Below, in pieces: positions 1-8,744 of a stretch of DNA of 64,000 bases. The stretch covers positions 372,001-436,000 of the forward strand of contig NZ_FXAY01000003.1 in assembly GCF_900177685.1 (NCBI RefSeq), in the 5' to 3' direction. The notes below the pieces were generated by a model. It was given only the letters and a program-made list of their open reading frames with translations. It was not told the origin of the DNA and ran no database searches. Source of the stretch: Agreia pratensis. Lineage in GTDB: Bacteria; Actinomycetota; Actinomycetes; Actinomycetales; Microbacteriaceae. Both the position numbers and the translations under genes were made by a program. Position 1 is the first letter of the stretch. Each line of letters opens with the position of its first letter.

Positions 1-1129
1 GGCCGAGGCCGAGGCCCACCATGAAGCAGCTGATCGCCACGAGCACGATGTTCGCATTCGGGTAGACGACGATCAGAAGAACAGCGCCGAGGATGGCGAG
101 GCCCGTGCCGATGAGCACGGTCGTTCGGAAGCCGAGGCGAAGGTAGAACCGACCCGACAGCGACGCCGAGATAGGCCAGCCGATAGTGAGAGCGGCGAGC
201 GCCAATCCCGCAAGCAGCGGGGATGCTCCCGCGACGCCCTCGAGGAACGTCGGAACGTATGAGGTCAAGCCGATGAGGATAGCCCCGACGCCCAGTGAGA
301 TGAGCGTCGTCGTGATGAGCAGTCGACGGGAGAACACCCAGAGCGGAAGTATCGGTTCGGCTGCGCGCCGCTCGACGAGAACGAACACCGCGAGCAGCGC
401 CCCGCCGACCACGAAGGCCGCGATGCTGGGAACCGAGTCCCAGGCCCATGCCTGTCCGCCCTCCAGCACCGCGAGGATGACGAGGCTGAGCCCTGAGGTG
501 AGAAGAACAGCTCCGGCGATGTCGAGCCGGTGCCTGCGTTTCTCGATCTTCTCGTGGAACCGGGTCACGAGCATCCAGCCTGCAACGAGGCAGAGAGGGA
601 CATTGATGAAGAAGATCCACCGCCACGAGACGAACTCGGAGAACACCCCGCCGAGGGTGGGACCTGCGACGGAGCTGATGGCCCAGACGCTGGCGAGATA
701 GCCCTGTACCTTGGCCCGCTCGGCCACCGTGTAGATGTCGCCGGCGATCGTGATCGCCATCGGCTGCACGGCTCCCGCGCCCAGGCCCTGCACCGCGCGG
801 AACGCGATGAGCGCGGGCAGGCTCCACGCGAATCCGCACAGGATCGAGCCGAGGAGGAAGAGTCCGACACCGAGGAGGATGATCGGTTTTCGGCCGACCG
901 TGTCGGAGAGCTTCGCATAGAGAGGCACCGACACGGCCTGGGCGAGCAGATAGATCGAGAACAACCACGGGAACTGGGCGAAGTCGCCGAGATCGTCGAC
1001 GATCGAGGGAACTGCTGTGGCGAGAATGGTCGCGTCGATCGCCACGAGCCCGGTCGTCACCATCAGCGCGATGAGAACCGGGCCGCGTTCGGATCGGAAG
1101 CCGACTCCGCTCGTGTCGACGGCCGTCAT
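1..1129 (-). CDS. DHA2-type MFS drug exporter (C-terminus cut by window edge)
   Basis: The minus-strand reading frame opens with ATG at 1129 and runs off the left edge, so only the N-terminal ~376 residues are visible. It is a chain of hydrophobic helices. Near the N-terminus it carries the DATILATAVP motif typical of the 14-helix DHA2 (EmrB/QacA) drug:proton antiporters. The cytoplasmic loop motif AKLSDTVGRKP follows helix 2, and a GAVQPM segment lies in the third or fourth helix. The start codon overlaps the stop of the upstream oxidoreductase gene (ATGA), so the two are co-transcribed and translationally coupled. Family membership is read from motifs. The substrate cannot be told, and the pairing with an LLM oxidoreductase does not settle it. 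Confidence 0.85.
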   Translation of the reverse strand, partial: MTAVDTSGVGFRSERGPVLIALMVTTGLVAIDATILATAVPSIVDDLGDFAQFPWLFSIYLLAQAVSVPLYAKLSDTVGRKPIILLGVGLFLLGSILCGFAWSLPALIAFRAVQGLGAGAVQPMAITIAGDIYTVAERAKVQGYLASVWAISSVAGPTLGGVFSEFVSWRWIFFINVPLCLVAGWMLVTRFHEKIEKRRHRLDIAGAVLLTSGLSLVILAVLEGGQAWAWDSVPSIAAFVVGGALLAVFVLVERRAAEPILPLWVFSRRLLITTTLISLGVGAILIGLTSYVPTFLEGVAGASPLLAGLALAALTIGWPISASLSGRFYLRLGFRTTVLIGTGLAILGAVLLIVVYPNANIVLVAISCFMVGLGLG

Positions 1130-2163
1130 TCGGCGAGCAGTTCGCGAACGCGCGGAATGACCACGGTTCCGTAGAGCTCTATGCAGGTCATCAGGAGATC
1201 GTGCGACAGGGGACCTGCGCTGTACTTGAGGTCGAAGCGGGTCGCGTCGATCGCGCGCACGGTCGACGCGATCTTCTGAGCAACCGTCTCCGGCGAACCC
1301 ACATACAGCGAACCGTGCGGGCCGGCTTCGCGGTCGAACTCCGATCGGGCCATGGGCGGCCAGCCGCGATCGGCGCCGATGCGGTCGCGCATCTTCTTGT
1401 ACTCGGGCCAGAACTGCTCGCGAGCCTCTTCATCGGTCGCGGCCACGAATCCGGGGGAGTGCACGCCGATGGGCAGTTCCGGGCTCTCGAGCTGCGCGAG
1501 GGCGCGACGGTACAGATCAGCGTACGGAGCGAAGCGCACGGGGTCTCCGCCGATGATGGCGAGCATCAGGGGGAGTCCGTATCTCGCGGCCCGCACGACC
1601 GATTCAGGACTTCCGCCGACTCCGATCCACGTCTTCAGCTTTCCGGATTCGGTGGTCGGGAACACGCGCTGGTCGACGAGAGCGGGGCGGGTGCTTCCCT
1701 GCCAGGTCACGGGCTTCTCCGTCAGCAGTCGCGTGAATATATCGAGCTTCTCTTCGAACAGCTCCTCGTACTGGCTGAGCTCGTAGCCGAACAGGGGGAA
1801 GGACTCGGTGAACGAGCCGCGGCCGAGGATGACCTCGGCACGACCGTTGGATGCCGCATCGAGGGTGGCGAAGCGCTGGAACACCCGCACGGGGTCGTCG
1901 GAACTCAGAACGGTGACCGCAGAACCCAGCCGGATGCGCGACGTCTGGCCGGCGATCGCGGCGAGAGCGACATCCGGCGCAGAGATCGCGAAGTCGTCTC
2001 GGTGGTGCTCACCCAATCCGATGAAGTCGACGCCGACCTCATCGGCGAGCACACCCTCGGCGATGACGTCCCGAATGACCTGGGCGTAGCTTCGAGGCGT
2101 GCCGTCGGAATCCGCCGTGACATCTCCGAAGGTGTCCAGTCCGAACTCGAGCTGCTTGGTCAT
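1126..2163 (-). CDS. LLM-class flavin-dependent oxidoreductase (luciferase-like monooxygenase)
   Basis: This 345-residue protein has the luciferase-like TIM-barrel pattern: an N-terminal strand followed by the IGLGEHHRDDFAIS segment (residues ~48-61), the TSRIRLGSAVTVLSSDDPVRVFQ stretch, and GRAEVILGRGSF around the FMN/F420 site. The family uses reduced FMN or F420 to oxidise small organic substrates; which cofactor or substrate applies here is not visible. ATG at 2163 is preceded by GAGGAG six bases upstream, which supports the start. It is the first gene of a unit with the overlapping MFS exporter and has a good promoter at 2187-2215. A detoxification or secondary-metabolite role is only a guess. 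Confidence 0.88.
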   Translation of the reverse strand: MTKQLEFGLDTFGDVTADSDGTPRSYAQVIRDVIAEGVLADEVGVDFIGLGEHHRDDFAISAPDVALAAIAGQTSRIRLGSAVTVLSSDDPVRVFQRFATLDAASNGRAEVILGRGSFTESFPLFGYELSQYEELFEEKLDIFTRLLTEKPVTWQGSTRPALVDQRVFPTTESGKLKTWIGVGGSPESVVRAARYGLPLMLAIIGGDPVRFAPYADLYRRALAQLESPELPIGVHSPGFVAATDEEAREQFWPEYKKMRDRIGADRGWPPMARSEFDREAGPHGSLYVGSPETVAQKIASTVRAIDATRFDLKYSAGPLSHDLLMTCIELYGTVVIPRVRELLAE

Positions 2164-2186
2164 GTCGATCTCCTCGTTCTCTGCGG

Positions 2187-2215
2187 CTTCTATGCAAATG
2201 TATCCGTTTGGGCAA
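2187..2215 (-). promoter_or_regulatory. Predicted sigma-70-type promoter for the LLM/MFS unit
   Basis: Read on the minus strand, TTGCCC (2215-2210) and TAGAAG (2192-2187) are separated by exactly 17 bases. This places a start site about 15-20 bases before the GAGGAG ribosome site of the oxidoreductase gene. The hexamers match the consensus only in part, so this remains a prediction. Confidence 0.5.
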
Positions 2216-2282
2216 CGCCCCCACGGGATGAGACATTCCCCGGTCCTTCAGCATCGACTAAGGCCATGCCACAGTGTGATGT

Positions 2283-2981
2283 ATGACCGACAATCGAGTG
2301 CAGGGGAGCGCTCAGGGTCGCAGCCGGGCAGTCGTTCCCTTTCTCATGCTGTCCGTCATACATCTCGTCGCCCTGGGGGCTGCACTGCCGGAGCTGTCCG
2401 GGTGGACGAAGCCGCTGCTGATGCCCGCTCTGTTGGCCGCCGTTCTCGTGACGACAGGCAGGCGGGGTGGCGGGGGCATAGTGCTCATCGTCGTCGCTCT
2501 GGCCTTCTCGTGGCTGGGAGATGTACTGCTGGCTTCGCCGGGCGATATCGGTTTTCTGTCGGGCCTCGCAGCTTTCTTCATGGCCCACCTGCTGTACCTC
2601 ATCGCATTCGCCGCCTTCTTCAAACGACGACGGCTTCCTCTCGCAGCGTGGCTCTACCTACTGTGGTGGCTGGCCTTCGTGCTGCTGCTGTCGCCATCGC
2701 TCGGCAGCCTGCTCGTGCCGGTGGCGGCCTACGGGCTCGTGCTCGGGGCATCCGGCGCTGTGGCGCTGGCGACCAACCGACTGACAGCCATCGGAGCCCT
2801 GCTGTTCGTCTGCTCCGACAGTCTGCTCGCTTGTCGGATCTTTCTGCCGGACTTCGAGCTGGTGCAGCAGGACCTGATCATCATGGCCCTGTACCTCGCG
2901 GGCCAGGGCCTCATCGTGTGGGGCGTGATGACCGCCGCACGACCGGGAAACGAGAAAAGCCCCGAGCAATCTCGCGATTGA
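2283..2981 (+). CDS. YhhN-family membrane protein (lysoplasmalogenase-like)
   Basis: This 232-residue protein is almost wholly hydrophobic, with about eight predicted helices. It contains the YhhN signatures: FSWLGDVLLASP in the third helix region, then MAHLLYLIAF, and a late SDSLLA segment. YhhN proteins include TMEM86-type lysoplasmalogenases that cleave the vinyl-ether bond of lysoplasmalogens, and the acidic residues in the helices (GD, SDS) fit that fold. Actinobacterial members are rarely tested, so the reaction is inferred from the family only. It is transcribed divergently from the LLM gene. Its last codons lie inside a bidirectional terminator hairpin shared with the convergent tRNA-Val gene. 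Confidence 0.82.
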   Translation: MTDNRVQGSAQGRSRAVVPFLMLSVIHLVALGAALPELSGWTKPLLMPALLAAVLVTTGRRGGGGIVLIVVALAFSWLGDVLLASPGDIGFLSGLAAFFMAHLLYLIAFAAFFKRRRLPLAAWLYLLWWLAFVLLLSPSLGSLLVPVAAYGLVLGASGAVALATNRLTAIGALLFVCSDSLLACRIFLPDFELVQQDLIIMALYLAGQGLIVWGVMTAARPGNEKSPEQSRD

Positions 2982-2991
2982 TCGGGGCTTT
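2956..2991. terminator. Bidirectional rho-independent terminator overlapping the YhhN gene end
   Basis: A ten-base stem, AAAGCCCCGA at 2956-2965 and TCGGGGCTTT at 2982-2991, encloses the YhhN stop codon in its loop. The T-run follows the stem on plus and the complementary A-run serves on minus, where tRNA-Val(CAC) ends at 2999. It can therefore stop both convergent transcripts. Confidence 0.85.
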
Positions 2992-2998
2992 GCGACGG

Positions 2999-3071
2999 TG
3001 GGCGATACCGGACTCGAACCGATGACCTCTTCGGTGTGAACGAAGCGCGCTACCAACTGCGCCAATCGCCC
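2999..3071 (-). tRNA. tRNA-Val (CAC anticodon)
   Basis: The minus-strand sequence folds into a full cloverleaf: acceptor GGGCGAT with ATCGCCC, D-stem GCGC/GCGC, anticodon stem CTTCG/CGAAG with loop TTCACAC (anticodon CAC, reading GUG), and the TTCGAGT T-loop. The discriminator is A, and CCA is not encoded. It is nearly identical to the plus-strand tRNA-Val(GAC) at 3560 and lies in inverted orientation to it. A TAAGAT hexamer read on minus (3107-3102) is a possible -10, but the -35 region is weak. Confidence 0.95.
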
Positions 3072-3256
3072 GTCACACGCCGCACGAAGCAGCGCGGATC
3101 GATCTTAGCCGACGCGACGCGCACTGCGCACATCGAGGGCCGAATCCGCGCGACACGCCCGGGCTGCGTTCTTGCATACGGCGCCCGAGTTCGGCCTCGT
3201 TCCGGGGCCGGGCGCAACTTGTACCTCGATTCGATGAACAAGAAAAGCGATCGGTT

Positions 3257-3285
3257 TTGTCATGCCGCAGTCTTTCGGCTAGAGT
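3257..3285 (+). promoter_or_regulatory. Promoter of the tRNA-Gly/Cys/Val(GAC) cluster
   Basis: TTGTCA at 3257-3262 and TAGAGT at 3280-3285 are separated by 17 bases. This is a near-consensus promoter ending about 30 bases before the 5' end of tRNA-Gly. No promoter-like site of comparable quality precedes the next two tRNA genes, so the three are probably one transcript. Confidence 0.7.
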
Positions 3286-3314
3286 CTTCAACGCACGCCG
3301 AAAAGCGAGCAAAT

Positions 3315-3386
3315 GCGGATGTGGCGCAGTGGTAGCGCATAACCTTGCCAAGGTTAGGGTCGCGAGTTCGAATCTCGTCATCCGCT
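3315..3386 (+). tRNA. tRNA-Gly (GCC anticodon)
   Basis: The acceptor stem GCGGATG pairs with CATCCGC. The D-arm is GCGC AGTGGTA GCGC, the anticodon stem TAACC/GGTTA carries loop TTGCCAA (anticodon GCC), and the T-arm has loop TTCGAAT. The discriminator base is T and CCA is not encoded. It is the first gene of the plus-strand tRNA cluster. Confidence 0.95.
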
Positions 3387-3439
3387 CGAGTGTGAAGATT
3401 CACAAAGCACAGTCATGTGCCACGTGTAGCTCAAAGAAT

Positions 3440-3510
3440 GGTGGCGTGGCCGAGAGGCGAGGCAGCGGCCTGCAAAGCCGTCCACACGGGTTCAAATCCC
3501 GTCGCCACCT
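3440..3510 (+). tRNA. tRNA-Cys (GCA anticodon)
   Basis: The acceptor GGTGGCG pairs with CGCCACC. The anticodon stem GCGGC/GCCGT (one G-T pair) holds loop CTGCAAA with anticodon GCA. The T-arm ACGGG/CCCGT encloses TTCAAAT. The discriminator is T, and CCA is not encoded. Confidence 0.95.
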
Positions 3511-3559
3511 CCACTCACCGGGTCTCACTCACCCGGTCTCTCTGAGAGACGCAACGAAT

Positions 3560-3631
3560 GGGCGATTGGCGCAGCGGTAGCGCGCTTCCCTGACACGGAA
3601 GAGGTCACTGGTTCGATCCCAGTATCGCCCA
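3560..3631 (+). tRNA. tRNA-Val (GAC anticodon)
   Basis: The acceptor GGGCGAT pairs with ATCGCCC. The anticodon stem CTTCC/GGAAG carries loop CTGACAC with anticodon GAC, and the T-loop is TTCGATC. The discriminator is A. It differs from the minus-strand tRNA-Val(CAC) mainly in the anticodon arm and T-stem. A strong terminator follows directly. Confidence 0.95.
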
Positions 3632-3640
3632 CAGAAGATA

Positions 3641-3666
3641 AAGCCCCCGGGAAACCGGGGGCTTTT
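3641..3666 (+). terminator. Rho-independent terminator of the tRNA cluster
   Basis: The stem AGCCCCCGG (3642-3650) pairs with CCGGGGGCT (3655-3663) around a GAAA tetraloop and is followed by TTTT. It closes the tRNA-Gly/Cys/Val transcript and separates it from thrS. Confidence 0.9.
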
Positions 3667-3780
3667 GTCGTTCCCGGGCATCCGGAACCATGCGCTCACG
3701 CAGCGCACCGCGGGATCGAGCTGCTCGTACCCGGCACTACAGTGGATAGGTCGGTGACATAACAAGGAGCGGGACAAAAA

Positions 3781-5748
3781 GTGGTTGACGGATTCGAACT
3801 CTTTCCGGACCGGTCCATCGTGGCCATGAGGGTGAACGGCGAGCTGCGCGACCTCGCCACGACGGTCGAGGCCGACGACACCACCGAGCCCGTGACGATC
3901 GACTCCGCCGACGGCCTCAATATTCTGCGCCACTCCGCCGCCCACGTGCTCGCACAGGCCGTGCAGACGATCAACCCCGAGGCCAAGTTGGGTATCGGTC
4001 CGCCCATCACCGACGGCTTCTACTACGACTTCGATGTCGCCGAGCCGTTCACCCCCGAGAACATCAAGGCCATCGAGAAGGCCATGGAGCGGATCATCCG
4101 CCAGGGACAGCGTTTCACCCGCCGCGTCGTCACAGAAGACGAAGCTCGGGCTGAGATGGCGGACGAGCCGTACAAGCTCGAACTCATCGGACTCAAGGGA
4201 GCCCCCGAAGACGAGACGGCCGACGAGTCGGTCGAGGTCGGGGGAGCCGAGCTCACCATCTACGACAACGTCGACCCCAAGACCGGCGAGACGCTCTGGA
4301 AGGACCTCTGTCGGGGGCCCCACCTGCCGTCGACCCGCCTGGTCGGAAACGGGTTCTCGATCACCCGGCTGGCCGCCGCCTACTGGCGCGGCTCAGAGAA
4401 GAACAAGCAGCTCCAGCGCATCTACGGAACAGCCTGGCCGACCAAAGACGAGCTGCGCGCCTACCAGGCGCGCCTCGAGGAGGCCGCGAAGCGCGACCAC
4501 CGGAAACTGGGCAACGAGCTCGACCTCTTCTCCTTCCCCGACGAGATCGGCTCGGGTCTTGCCGTCTTCCACCCCAAGGGCGGGATCATCCGTCGGGAGA
4601 TGGAGGACTACTCCCGTCGAAAGCACGAAGAAGAGGGCTACGACTTCGTCTACACGCCCCACATCACCAAGGCGCACCTCTTCGAGCAGTCCGGCCACCT
4701 CGGTTGGTACGCCGACGGCATGTTCCCCCCGATGCATCTCGACGAGGGGCGCAACGAGGAGGGCGAGATCACTCGCCAGGGGGCGGACTACTACCTCAAG
4801 CCCATGAACTGCCCGATGCACATCCTCGTGTATCGGTCGTCGGGGCGTTCGTATCGGGATCTCCCTCTTCGACTCTTCGAATTCGGCACGGTCTACCGCA
4901 ACGAGAAGTCCGGCGTCGTGCACGGCCTCACACGGGTGCGCGGTCTCACGATGGACGACGCGCACATCTTCACCTCGCGCGAGAACATGAAAGAGGAGCT
5001 CACCAAGACGCTCAACTTCATCCTGGCGCTCCTTCGCGACTACGGGCTGACCGACTTCTACCTCGAACTGTCGACCAAAGACCCCGAGAAGTACGTCGGC
5101 GACGACGACGTGTGGGAAGAGGCGACATCGACTCTGGCCGAGGTCGCCGCCGAGTCCGGCCTCGAGCTCGTGCCCGATCCTGGGGGAGCCGCGTTCTACG
5201 GCCCCAAGATCTCTGTGCAGGCCCGCGACGCCATCGGCCGTACCTGGCAGATGTCGACCGTTCAGCTCGACTTCAACCTGCCCGAGCGGTTCGAGCTGGA
5301 GTACACGGCGTCGGATGGCACGAAGAAGCGCCCTGTGATGATCCACCGCGCCCTGTTCGGCTCGATCGAACGATTCTTCGGTGTACTCACCGAGCACTAC
5401 GCCGGCGCCTTCCCCGTGTGGCTCGCGCCCGTGCAGGTCGTGGGAATCCCGATCGCCGAACAATACGAGGACTATCTCGCGGAGGTCGTCTCGACCCTGA
5501 AGAAGCAGGGTGTGCGGGCCGAGCTCGACGTCTCGGCCGATCGCATGCAGAAGAAGATCCGCAATCACACGCTGCAGAAGGTCCCGTTCCTGCTCATCGC
5601 AGGAGAAGAGGACCGTGCGCAGGGAGCAGTGAGCTTCCGCTTCCGCGACGGCACGCAGGAGAACGGCGTGCCGATCGATGAAGCCGTCGCCCGCATCCGA
5701 GCCGCCATCGATTCGCGTCTGCAGGTCACCAGCCAGGGCCAGGCGTGA
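3781..5748 (+). CDS. thrS: Threonine--tRNA ligase
   Basis: This 655-residue class II synthetase charges tRNA-Thr in the cytoplasm. A TGS domain occupies the first ~60 residues. The editing domain starts at the HSAAH motif (residues 51-55), and the catalytic core contains the zinc cysteine in PMNCPMH (Cys344). The class II motif 2 region VYRNEKSG...[11 protein letters not shown] comes next, and the anticodon-binding domain lies beyond residue ~545. The length fits the family. The GTG start at 3781 has AAGGAG eleven bases upstream. The following HIT gene overlaps its stop (GTGA). No T-box is visible in the short leader. Confidence 0.97.
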   Translation: MVDGFELFPDRSIVAMRVNGELRDLATTVEADDTTEPVTIDSADGLNILRHSAAHVLAQAVQTINPEAKLGIGPPITDGFYYDFDVAEPFTPENIKAIEKAMERIIRQGQRFTRRVVTEDEARAEMADEPYKLELIGLKGAPEDETADESVEVGGAELTIYDNVDPKTGETLWKDLCRGPHLPSTRLVGNGFSITRLAAAYWRGSEKNKQLQRIYGTAWPTKDELRAYQARLEEAAKRDHRKLGNELDLFSFPDEIGSGLAVFHPKGGIIRREMEDYSRRKHEEEGYDFVYTPHITKAHLFEQSGHLGWYADGMFPPMHLDEGRNEEGEITRQGADYYLKPMNCPMHILVYRSSGRSYRDLPLRLFEFGTVYRNEKSGVVHGLTRVRGLTMDDAHIFTSRENMKEELTKTLNFILALLRDYGLTDFYLELSTKDPEKYVGDDDVWEEATSTLAEVAAESGLELVPDPGGAAFYGPKISVQARDAIGRTWQMSTVQLDFNLPERFELEYTASDGTKKRPVMIHRALFGSIERFFGVLTEHYAGAFPVWLAPVQVVGIPIAEQYEDYLAEVVSTLKKQGVRAELDVSADRMQKKIRNHTLQKVPFLLIAGEEDRAQGAVSFRFRDGTQENGVPIDEAVARIRAAIDSRLQVTSQGQA

Positions 5749-6311
5749 TTCCCGCAGACCAGGAGTTCCCCGAGGTTCCGATCGAGAGCTCGGCCGATTT
5801 CGCGGGCGTTCCGGATGCGTACCAGCGGCTCTGGACGCCACACCGGATGGTCTACATCGAGAACGGTCCGGTGACCGGTGAAGAAACGTGCCCGTTCTGT
5901 CGGGCGCCGCAGTTGAGCGACGAAGAGGCCTTGATCGTTCATCGAGGCGAGCACGCCTATGTGCTGCTGAACCTGTTTCCGTACAACAGCGGTCACCTGC
6001 TGGTCTGCCCCTATCGTCACGTCTCGCTCTACGACGATGCGACAGAGGCCGAGGTCGTCGAGATCGCTGCGCTCACCCAGACTGCGATGCGGGTCGTGCG
6101 TGAGACCTCGCAGTGCCACGGCTTCAACATCGGGATGAATCAGGGCGCGGTCGCGGGTGCGGGAATTGCCGATCATCTGCACCAGCATGTCGTTCCGCGA
6201 TGGTCCCAGGATTCCAATTTCTTCCCGATCATCGCGAAGACGAAAGCCCTTCCGCAGCTTCTCGGAGACGTACGCGCGTCGATCGCCGCCGCCTGGCCCG
6301 AGTCAGCCTAG
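5745..6311 (+). CDS. HIT-family protein (AP4A phosphorylase-like)
   Basis: This 188-residue protein has the histidine triad HLHQH (His144, His146, His148) followed by VVP, the active site of HIT nucleotidyl hydrolases and transferases. A CPFC pair (Cys49/Cys52) near the N-terminus may bind metal. Length and position directly after thrS match the mycobacterial HIT protein next to the PI-synthase cluster, which acts as a diadenosine tetraphosphate phosphorylase; that activity is inferred here. The GTG start overlaps the thrS stop. Unlike mycobacteria, no pgsA/acyltransferase/pimA genes follow; pdxS starts 40 bases later. Confidence 0.85.
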   Translation: MIPADQEFPEVPIESSADFAGVPDAYQRLWTPHRMVYIENGPVTGEETCPFCRAPQLSDEEALIVHRGEHAYVLLNLFPYNSGHLLVCPYRHVSLYDDATEAEVVEIAALTQTAMRVVRETSQCHGFNIGMNQGAVAGAGIADHLHQHVVPRWSQDSNFFPIIAKTKALPQLLGDVRASIAAAWPESA

Positions 6312-6351
6312 ACACCAGCACCCCGAGTAGAATCGGGTTCGAGAGGACACA

Positions 6352-7269
6352 ATGAGCACCCTAGAAACACCTTCCCAGACCGGCCGCACCGAGCATGGAT
6401 CGAGCCGCGTCAAGCGCGGTCTCGCAGAGATGCTGAAGGGCGGCGTGATCATGGACGTTGTCAACGCCGAGCAGGCGAAAATCGCCGAAGAAGCCGGCGC
6501 CGTAGCCGTTATGGCTCTCGAGCGCGTTCCCGCCGATATCCGATCGCAGGGTGGCGTCGCGCGCATGAGTGACCCCGACCTCATCGACGGCATCATCGGC
6601 GCCGTCTCCATCCCCGTCATGGCGAAGGCGCGCATCGGCCACTTCGTCGAAGCGCAGGTGCTGCAGGTTCTCGGTGTCGACTACATCGACGAGTCGGAAG
6701 TGCTGAGCCCCGCGGACTACGTCAACCACATCGACAAGTGGAAGTTCCAGGTTCCCTTCGTGTGTGGAGCCACCAACCTCGGCGAGGCGCTGCGTCGCAT
6801 CAACGAGGGTGCGGCAATGATCCGCTCGAAGGGTGAGGCCGGAACCGGAGACGTCTCCGAAGCCACCAAGCACATCCGCAAGATCAAGTCAGAGATCGCT
6901 CACCTGTCGTCGATGTCGAAAGACGAGCTCTACGTCGCGGCCAAGGAACTGCAGGCCCCTTACGATCTCGTCGTCGAGATCGCCGAGACCGGCACTCTGC
7001 CGGTCGTGCTGTTCACCGCCGGCGGCGTGGCGACACCCGCCGACGCTGCGATGATGATGCAGCTCGGAGCCGACGGAGTGTTCGTGGGATCCGGCATCTT
7101 CAAGTCGGGCAACCCCGCGGAGCGCGCTGCGGCGATCGTCAAGGCGACCACGTTCTTCGACGACCCGACGGTCGTCGCCGAGGTGTCCCGCGGACTCGGA
7201 GAAGCGATGGTCGGAATCAACGTGTCGGATGTCGCGGCACCCCACCGCCTCGCAGAGCGTGGCTGGTAG
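6352..7269 (+). CDS. pdxS: Pyridoxal 5'-phosphate synthase, lyase subunit PdxS
   Basis: This 305-residue PdxS/SNZ protein forms the dodecameric core that makes PLP from ribose 5-phosphate, glyceraldehyde 3-phosphate and ammonia. The conserved [21 protein letters not shown] segment carries the catalytic Asp, and [15 protein letters not shown] carries the Schiff-base lysine. The phosphate loop [13 protein letters not shown] is present further on. ATG at 6352 is preceded by GAGAGGA about five bases upstream. A TAGAAT hexamer at 6328-6333 could be a -10, but no -35 is convincing. The glutaminase partner pdxT overlaps the 3' end. Confidence 0.97.
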   Translation: MSTLETPSQTGRTEHGSSRVKRGLAEMLKGGVIMDVVNAEQAKIAEEAGAVAVMALERVPADIRSQGGVARMSDPDLIDGIIGAVSIPVMAKARIGHFVEAQVLQVLGVDYIDESEVLSPADYVNHIDKWKFQVPFVCGATNLGEALRRINEGAAMIRSKGEAGTGDVSEATKHIRKIKSEIAHLSSMSKDELYVAAKELQAPYDLVVEIAETGTLPVVLFTAGGVATPADAAMMMQLGADGVFVGSGIFKSGNPAERAAAIVKATTFFDDPTVVAEVSRGLGEAMVGINVSDVAAPHRLAERGW

Positions 7270-7867
7270 TCACGGCACCGCCCCGCGCGTCGGAGTCCTC
7301 GCCCTGCAGGGTGACTTCAGAGAACATCTTCGCGTTCTGAACTCGCTCGGGGCGGATGCCGTACCGGTACGCCGCCCCGAAGAGATCGACGACATCGATG
7401 GACTCGTCATTCCGGGCGGCGAATCGAGCGTGATGGACAAGCTCTCGCGGGCTTTCGGCCTCGCGGAGCCCCTTCGATCGGCGATCTCAGGTGGTCTGCC
7501 GGTCTACGGCACGTGTGCTGGCCTCATCATGTTGGCCGACGGCGTGCTCGACGCGATCGCGGGTCAGCAGACCCTCGGAGGGCTCTCCATCTCGGTAAGA
7601 CGCAATGCCTTCGGCAATCAGCTCGATTCGTTCGAGACCGATCTTTCCGTGCCCGCCCTCGGAGACCCGCCCGTGCATGCCGTCTTCATTCGAGCTCCGG
7701 TAGTCGAGTCCGTCGGCGAGGGAGTCACGGTACTCGCGCAACTCGATGACGCTCGTGTGGTGGCGGTCGAGTCGCGGAATCTCCTCGGCACGGCCTTCCA
7801 CCCGGAGGTCACCGGCGACATGCGGTTCCACGAGTACTTCCTCGACAAGGTCCGGGCTTCGCGCTAG
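7259..7867 (+). CDS. pdxT: Pyridoxal 5'-phosphate synthase, glutaminase subunit PdxT
   Basis: The glutamine amidotransferase feeds ammonia to PdxS. The nucleophilic Cys lies in [11 protein letters not shown], the substrate loop is [10 protein letters not shown], and the catalytic His/Glu pair is in FHPEVTGD. I chose GTG at 7259, which gives an 11-base overlap with pdxS and puts [12 protein letters not shown] close to the N-terminus as in homologues. An upstream in-frame ATG at 7229 would add ten residues lying wholly inside the end of pdxS. The protein is about 202 residues, normal for the family. Confidence 0.95.
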   Translation: MAGSHGTAPRVGVLALQGDFREHLRVLNSLGADAVPVRRPEEIDDIDGLVIPGGESSVMDKLSRAFGLAEPLRSAISGGLPVYGTCAGLIMLADGVLDAIAGQQTLGGLSISVRRNAFGNQLDSFETDLSVPALGDPPVHAVFIRAPVVESVGEGVTVLAQLDDARVVAVESRNLLGTAFHPEVTGDMRFHEYFLDKVRASR

Positions 7868-7883
7868 CAGCGCACACCGGTCA

Positions 7884-7921
7884 TGAGCGGCGGTTCTCCG
7901 AAAGGGGTGACACGCCGCTCA
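7884..7921 (+). promoter_or_regulatory. Inverted repeat / hairpin upstream of yebC
   Basis: The nine-base arms TGAGCGGCG (7884-7892) and CGCCGCTCA (7913-7921) are perfectly complementary across a 20-base loop. The hairpin lies between pdxT and yebC and has no T-run, so it is not a typical terminator. A TAGACT hexamer (7923-7928), a plausible -10, touches its 3' arm. It could attenuate read-through from pdxT or be an operator; neither is shown. Confidence 0.4.
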
Positions 7922-7966
7922 CTAGACTGAACGTTGATCGAATAGAGCACGCAGGGAGCAGAAACA

Positions 7967-8731
7967 GTGTCCGGGCATTCCAAGTGGGCGACCACCAAGC
8001 ACCAAAAAGCCGTCAAAGACCAGCGCCGAGCGAAGTCGTTCGCCAAGCTGATCAAGAACATCGAAGTCGCCGCGAAGATCGGCGGCGCTGACCTCAACGG
8101 CAACCCCACCCTCGTCGACGCCATCCAGAAGGCCAAGAAGACGTCGGTGCCCATCGACAACATCAATCGCGCGGTCAAGCGCGGAGCAGGACTCACCGGC
8201 GAGTCCGTCGACTACCAGACGATCATGTACGAGGGTTACGGCCCGAATGGCGTCGCGCTGCTGATCGAGTGTCTCACCGAGAACCGCAACCGGGCCGCTG
8301 CAGAGGTGCGCACGGCGATGAGCCGTAACGGCGGCGCAATGGCCGACCCCGGAAGCGTGGCGTACAACTTCGCCCGCAAGGGCGTGATCGCCGTGCCCCA
8401 TGCCACGGACCTCACCGAAGACGACGTTCTTCTCGCGGTACTCGATGCCGGAGCCGAAGAGGTCATCGACCATGGTGCCCAGTATGAGATCGTCACCGAC
8501 CCCAGCGAACTCGTGGCCAACCGCGAGGCGTTGCAGATGGCAGGCATCGAGTACGACTCGGCCGACGTCGAGTTCGTCGCATCGCTCAAAGTGAACGTCG
8601 ACGCAGAGGGAGCCCGCAAGGTCTTCAAGCTCATCGACGCCCTCGAAGACAGCGACGATGTGCAGAACGTCTACAGCAACGTCGATCTGAGCGACGAGGT
8701 CCGCGCCGAACTCGACACCGACGAGGAGTAG
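7967..8731 (+). CDS. YebC/PmpR-family DNA-binding transcriptional regulator
   Basis: This 254-residue protein begins with the signature [21 protein letters not shown] and has the three-domain YebC layout throughout. Family members act as regulators and, in recent work, as translation factors easing difficult proline-containing motifs. Which role applies here is not readable from sequence. The gene sits directly ahead of ruvCAB with 13 bases between, the usual context. GTG at 7967 has GCAGGGAGCA a few bases upstream. Confidence 0.93.
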   Translation: MSGHSKWATTKHQKAVKDQRRAKSFAKLIKNIEVAAKIGGADLNGNPTLVDAIQKAKKTSVPIDNINRAVKRGAGLTGESVDYQTIMYEGYGPNGVALLIECLTENRNRAAAEVRTAMSRNGGAMADPGSVAYNFARKGVIAVPHATDLTEDDVLLAVLDAGAEEVIDHGAQYEIVTDPSELVANREALQMAGIEYDSADVEFVASLKVNVDAEGARKVFKLIDALEDSDDVQNVYSNVDLSDEVRAELDTDEE

Positions 8732-8744
8732 GGCCGACCCCGAC

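Noticed and set aside
2999-3666. Integration hotspot at the tRNA cluster
   Set aside because: No integrase, no duplicated tRNA 3' end as an attachment site, and neighbours are core genes.
4393-5841. 482-codon minus-strand frame opposite thrS
   Set aside because: Antisense to thrS; the residue content mirrors reversed high-GC codons and no motif is visible.
7868-7966. LexA/SOS box ahead of yebC-ruvCAB
   Set aside because: GAACGTTGATCG does not complete a GAAC-N4-GTTC palindrome.
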